This document shows, one piece after another, positions 59,687 to 64,000 of a stretch of DNA of 64,000 bases (position 1 is its first letter; every line of letters begins with the position of its first letter). A program made the position numbers and the translations under genes. The stretch lies in contig JASBNA010000004.1 in the NCBI GenBank assembly GCA_038087015.1, forward strand, positions 806,001 through 870,000, in the 5' to 3' direction. This DNA is from Cerrena zonata. Its lineage: Eukaryota > Basidiomycota > Agaricomycetes > Polyporales > Cerrenaceae. Below the pieces are notes generated by a model that was given only the letters and a program-made list of their open reading frames with translations, was not told the origin of the DNA and made no database searches.

Positions 59687-59715
59687 AGAGCTGCGCTCTG
59701 TTAAGATACTGCGTA
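59687..59715 (+). promoter_or_regulatory. 29-nt leader block of copy S6
   Basis: Agagctgcgctc is kept; the middle differs (tgttaagatactgc). Ends before donor gtgagt (59716). TATAAAG about 30 bp upstream (59654). Confidence 0.83.
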
Positions 59716-59819
59716 GTGAGTGCCTCCTTTCATCGTATCACCGAAATTACCCCTCACTAGAAGCTGTGTTATGGTCATAATAGTCATTGTGACTTGCAAC
59801 CAAACTGTCAACTAAAACT

Positions 59820-60172
59820 ATGACGTCAACTTCATTTATTACCATACTTTTACTCGCTTCATTCGCCATCGCACTACCACTCAAGTGAGCCCTTACTTTT
59901 ACTCTGACCGTCCGTTCTGACTCATAGTATCAAACACATGGGACGTGACTCTTCTATCTCTACCACATCTTGAAGGTCTCGAGACACTCTACCCAGCAAT
60001 AACTTCCCATTCCAAGAGAACGAACTAGAGCCGTGAGTGTCAACGCCGTGGTTACCATACTTTCCGAAGGTTTCAATAGTTCCTCAATTCTAGACGATCC
60101 CAATGGGACCAAGTGGACCCTACGCAATTCTCAATTTGGGGGCTTGTTCACCCCTTTTCAGGGTACCAATAG
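59820..60172 (+). CDS. Small secreted protein, array copy S6
   Basis: Exons 59820-59884, 59976-60032 and 60094-60172 encode 66 aa. The leader intron is probably 59716-59760. The signal peptide MTSTSFITILLLASFAI ends ALPL. Exon 2 has SRDTLPSNNFPFQENELEP. Exon 3 has QWDQVDPTQFSIWGLVHPFS and ends SGYQ. Aromatic type, like S1 (both have SIW/TIW then a Gly-Phe or His-Pro end). It is the most diverged of the six in mature sequence while keeping identical exon phases. Confidence 0.72.
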
Positions 60173-60970
60173 CATATCTATGGGGAACATGAGTTAGACT
60201 TGGAGTCGGTAACGCGTGTATGTAACGATGTTGTTCAAGTTTCGATGAAGTTCCACGTCATCCCCCGACGTGCCACGGCGTAGCTATCTCTTGATTCGCA
60301 CTGAAAATATCAATGCCAATCAAATATACTCAGCCCAAGAGGCGCAATGGATATACAGGTTGGTATGCCATCTAAATGCCGAGCATTTGCTTTCAGACCT
60401 CCCTAGAACTGCGGTCCCAGGCAGGTGTCGGATATTGGTGCGTATCACCCTTGGCCGCGCTCCACGCTCGCTCACAATATATTTAACAGGCTATGGAGTT
60501 ATGAATTACTATACCTTCGGAAGATACCTTTCGCTGTTGGCCGGTTACATGTGCCCCTTTGTGAGGTGCTATGTAACAGCACAGTGACCAGACCTCACAC
60601 TGCTATGGCTATTTAGCAGTGCACTTGCATCACAGTTCACACCTAGGGATGGTGCTGCCGTGTATCATCCTAATTCCATAACGTTTAGACACAGTCCACC
60701 GCTGATGGCCCCCTGGAGCAGCTATTGAATCATGAAAGTGTCAGATACTAGTACGCATCTATAATTGGCTTGACATTGACAATCCAAAGGGCGCACATAT
60801 GCTGTAAATACGAAAAGGCGGGATAGTGTTGTCTTCAGAATTCCTCTTCCAGACAGGTGCTGGATAACCATTTATAGTCGTTTACTTCAGGTCTATCGAA
60901 TAACTCCAGAAACCGAGCTCAAGGCGGACGAGTCGTCCGATTACCACCAGTATCCAAGCGATAGACAGCT
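60173..60970. other. Intergenic between S6 and S7
   Basis: No gene called. A leader-like ccagacaggtgctggata at 60849-60866 resembles the sequence upstream of the candidate at 46.5 kb and may be a diverged form of the shared leader block. Confidence 0.4.
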
Positions 60971-61047
60971 ATGAGCATAATGTCTTTACGGTCAATGATT
61001 ACAACGGCCTCTTTTGTTGTCGTATTCGCTGGCGCATTGGCTCTCAG
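60971..61047 (+). CDS. Candidate small secreted protein S7 (first exon only placed)
   Basis: An ATG at 60971 gives MSIMSLRSMITTASFVVVFA then GALALR and a donor gtgagt in phase 2, as in the family. A possible exon 2 begins after 61117 (TDTPDSLIDVSNNSKL) and a possible exon 3 lies at about 61270-61335 (QLDFQKFRNLYFDLGSEEDH, stop 61333-61335), but the junction between them is not resolved. Either a diverged family member or a decayed one. Confidence 0.4.
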
Positions 61048-61335
61048 GTGAGTATCGTATCTTTTTCGCCTATCTCAGGCCCTTCATATCACGAAATATA
61101 AGTAACTACCTAAGTAGAACCGATACTCCCGACTCTCTGATTGACGTCTCAAATAATTCAAAACTCGGCACTGTCGCTATATAGCCCCATCTTACAGCAA
61201 GGTATAATTATTTCCTTTAGTTCTTTTTGTCTAGATATCATCCCGGCTAACACATCTTTGAACCTCAGACAACTAGACTTCCAAAAATTCCGCAACCTGT
61301 ACTTTGACCTAGGGTCAGAGGAGGACCATATCTGA

Positions 61336-62397
61336 AGCAGGGTAACGATGTTCCTCCGAGTCTGTCATTGAGATACCCCGTGTTCTTTGCACAATCATCC
61401 CTTAGAGAGTGACCATTGCAATGAATAATAACAGCAAACATTGTACCATTATAGGCGATGTCATGACGTATTGGATATTCTTTCTGCCGAGGATCGAGAA
61501 AGAACTTTAGGCTCAACAGAGACAAATATAGAGGAATGAAAAATATCTCATCATGTGTTCGTACGAATCGTGATACTTGTAAGGCTAACAAGCGTTTGTA
61601 AGTGGAAGAAGGTGATGATGGTATGTGGGAGGATGATGATTGATTAAGTAACACAGAAAAAAAAACGAAAATTGGGAAGAAAAAAAGGAAACGAGAAATT
61701 GAAGGAGAGAAAGTGGAGGGAAACAACACTATGACACGACAGAACAGCTTATAGGGAGCTTCAGAAGGGTGGGGGCCGGGTATAGAAGAGAGTGAGGGTG
61801 AGAGGGTCTGAGAGAACAGTACAGCGAGAAGAAAGATCTAATCTAGCCATCAAAATTCACCATCAGTCATGTTGTATGGGAGGATATGTATGTATTGTAG
61901 CTGGGGAGCAGGAACGTACACAGAATAGACAGGACAGTGGTGGGTAGCTAGTTTGAGCTTGAACGAGTGTGGGGGTGCGTTAACAAGGTATCCTTCCGAT
62001 CATGGTAGTAATTGAAGGGGTAACCTGTCACGAAATGTTAATATAATCCAATTTGAGAACAAACTAAAAATGCTCACCTGGGTACGCGGGTATAGGGGAA
62101 CTGAATTCACTCCGTCTTACACGGAGAGGTGAAAGAAACAGGGTTTCGCTAATAGGGACAACTGAATAGTTTTGCCCATGAAATTACAAACCTGTTCTTC
62201 GATGGAAAAAGAACATTGTCAAAGCTTTGGGAACGTGGAGCCTCCGACAAAGCAACAGATAGATATAGCCTTCAACTTGCAGCTACGCGGCACTAAAAAA
62301 TCTCAAATTCAAATCCGATCCACTCAGTTCACTTCTCTGTGTTTGAAATAAAGACTGAGCGGCGATCGGGATCGATCGAGCTTTCGGTGTTTCTGTG
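61336..62397. other. 3' flank of phosphatase copy 2, purine-rich
   Basis: A/G-rich on the plus strand from 61640 to 62030, like the flank of copy 1 at 21.2-22.2 kb. Frames inside are low-complexity. No gene supported. Confidence 0.45.
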
Positions 62398-64000
62398 CTA
62401 TACTGTTGGATTGAGAATGCCCCGAACGTCATTTGCTGTGGCTAGGTCGGCGAGGAAGGGACACATATCGCTCAACTCGGTGTCGTGGACATCGCTGAAC
62501 CATGATGACACTGGGACGGCGTTGTGTGGGTGGAATATGTAGGATGCCGGGGAGTTGTCAAGGATGATGGTGTCGGCGATGGGACGACCGAGTTGTGATA
62601 GATCCTGCAAAATTTTCATGGTTCAATGTTATATATCACGTCAATGTGCGAATGGTTGCAAACCTTAACATAGTTTCCCCTATGGTTATAACAGCTTTCT
62701 CGGAACAGTCGATGGGCCACGGTGCGTTCGGGGTCGAGTCTATCCAAAACAGGGTCCGCGTACTTGAAACAGAGAGATTGTCATCAGAGGGCAGTACTTC
62801 ACAGCGTGATGTGGAATTTTTCGTGTAAATACCTTGCTCAGACTCGCCGTGAAAACTACCACTTCGTAAAGCTCTCCCATCCTCTTGAGGAAATTGTCTA
62901 CACCTGGACGCTTGAGAACATAAAAGTTATGCCATGTATACTCGATCTCTACTGGGACGATGAAGTCAGGCGAAGGCACAGGCTGCGCAGCAGAACCATG
63001 TAAGTAACGAATCACTGCGGTACGAAAGGGGAAATGCTCACTCGTAAACTGCTGTGGACGAGGGTTTCGTCCAGATCGAGTACGAGACATTTGCGACCTT
63101 CGTATTTTGGGGATATAGGAGGTAACAGGGGCTTCGGTTTTCCATCCTACAAGCTGATCAGCTACTGTGTTAAAACCATCCAATGTCTAGAATACTCACT
63201 GGACCAATCGGAAGGCCTGCCCCTCCTTGCTTAATGAGCCTTTGTTCCTCGTCCTCTAACTCCTCCGCCCGAAGAGCAGCTGTGAACACTTCATCATCGG
63301 AATAAGAGCCATCCGACTCTTCACCTGGTTCAGTGGATACCACATAATGTTCTTCTCCTGTTGATCCTGGTGGTTGTACCGCGCCTGAGGTAAGTCCGTC
63401 TGTTTCCGAGAGCGGGAGCAGTTGCTTGGTGGGGGTAGGTGGTACAACAATGTCTGGGTCTGAGATGGTAGGGGGTGGAACAACGATTAAGGGTCTCGCC
63501 GGGGCCGTAGGGTTCAGGTCACCTATAGTGCAGGCATTAGAAAGCAAGGAGAAGATAAGGTGCGAGATATTTCCATACCTGTGGAAGTCGATGACGAAGC
63601 TTCTCGTGACGGCTGCTGCTCTGCCATTTCGACGTCCTTGGTGGAATGTTTCTCTGGGTCCTTCTGATCTGCACGTCCCTGTGATGGTCCTTCGTCGAGG
63701 TCGACAGCATGTGTGCGAGGTGAGGGCCCGACACAGGAAGTAAAGATTTGGGTGATCTTCGCAAGCAGTGACGCCTTGGTTTTCTTGGTTTTTGGCTCAC
63801 CCTCCGAGATTGAAGGGGAACCTTCGGTCGTGTGGGACGCAGCGTATTTTCCCTCGGTGGTGGACCTGTCGTCACGTTTCCGTGTACGTTTGCGCAGACT
63901 GGGAATTGTCAAGGACAAAGTGGCGGAGGACGACTCCTTATCTTTCTCTCTTTCTTTCTCCTTCTCTGCACTTCCCCCCAACGCCGGTTCAGCCTCTGAC
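62398..64000 (-). CDS. NIF/SCP-type protein phosphatase (PSR1-like), copy 2, 5' end outside window
   Basis: Paralog of the gene at 22.4-24.3 kb. The frame is open to the window edge (…[20 protein letters not shown]), so the start is beyond 64000. The low-complexity N-terminal part has [20 protein letters not shown] and CVGPSPR, also found in copy 1. The catalytic domain reads [68 protein letters not shown], and it ends [11 protein letters not shown] with stop at 62398. Intron positions match copy 1. The DxDxT nucleophile is intact. The two copies probably differ mainly in their N-terminal localisation parts. Confidence 0.9.

Overview
The window looks like nuclear DNA of a basidiomycete, most likely a mushroom-forming agaricomycete. 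Genes are split by many short GT-AG introns of about 45-65 nt, spacing is compact, and there are no operons. The gene content fits this: F-box proteins, DUF6533-like 7-TM proteins, an I66-type (cospin-like) protease inhibitor, GH16 and aspartic protease. All gene models were spliced by eye, so exon edges are predictions.

Layout. 0-7 kb (all minus): secreted aspartic protease, F-box protein, very-long-chain 3-hydroxyacyl-CoA dehydratase (PHS1), and a polyQ/proline-rich AP-1-like bZIP factor. 8.3-20.8 kb (minus): a tandem array of six related multi-pass membrane protein genes (A-F) plus a truncated pseudogene, partly made by a tandem segmental duplication of about 3.7 kb. 22.4-24.3 kb: NIF/SCP-type phosphatase. 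25-27 kb: RNase T2 (RNY1-like). 27.6-29.5 kb: an AT-rich island holding another DUF6533-like gene. 31-34.5 kb (plus): GH16 glucanase and a carboxymuconolactone-decarboxylase-like gene with a broken frame. 34.7-43.5 kb: WBP4-like splicing factor, a second F-box protein, DNA polymerase kappa, KTI12, and the I66 inhibitor. 48.2-51.5 kb: a large membrane-anchored coiled-coil protein. 62.4-64 kb: a second NIF/SCP phosphatase, cut by the window edge.

The most unusual part is 44.8-61.3 kb. It holds a family of very small secreted-protein genes: six well-supported tandem copies on the plus strand at 53.3-60.2 kb, one outlier on the minus strand at 45 kb, and two divergent candidates. Each has a signal peptide ending in an ALPM-like motif, the same three coding exons in the same intron phases, and (for seven) the same 29-nt leader block about 30 bp after a TATA-like element and directly before a 5'UTR splice donor. 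Between the copies lie repeated, decayed pieces of a different multi-exon gene. I do not recognise the family.

Housekeeping genes (PHS1, KTI12, POLK, WBP4-like) alternate with fast-evolving accessory genes (7-TM array, F-box, small secreted proteins, inhibitor, secreted hydrolases). The accessory blocks show recent local duplication and decay.
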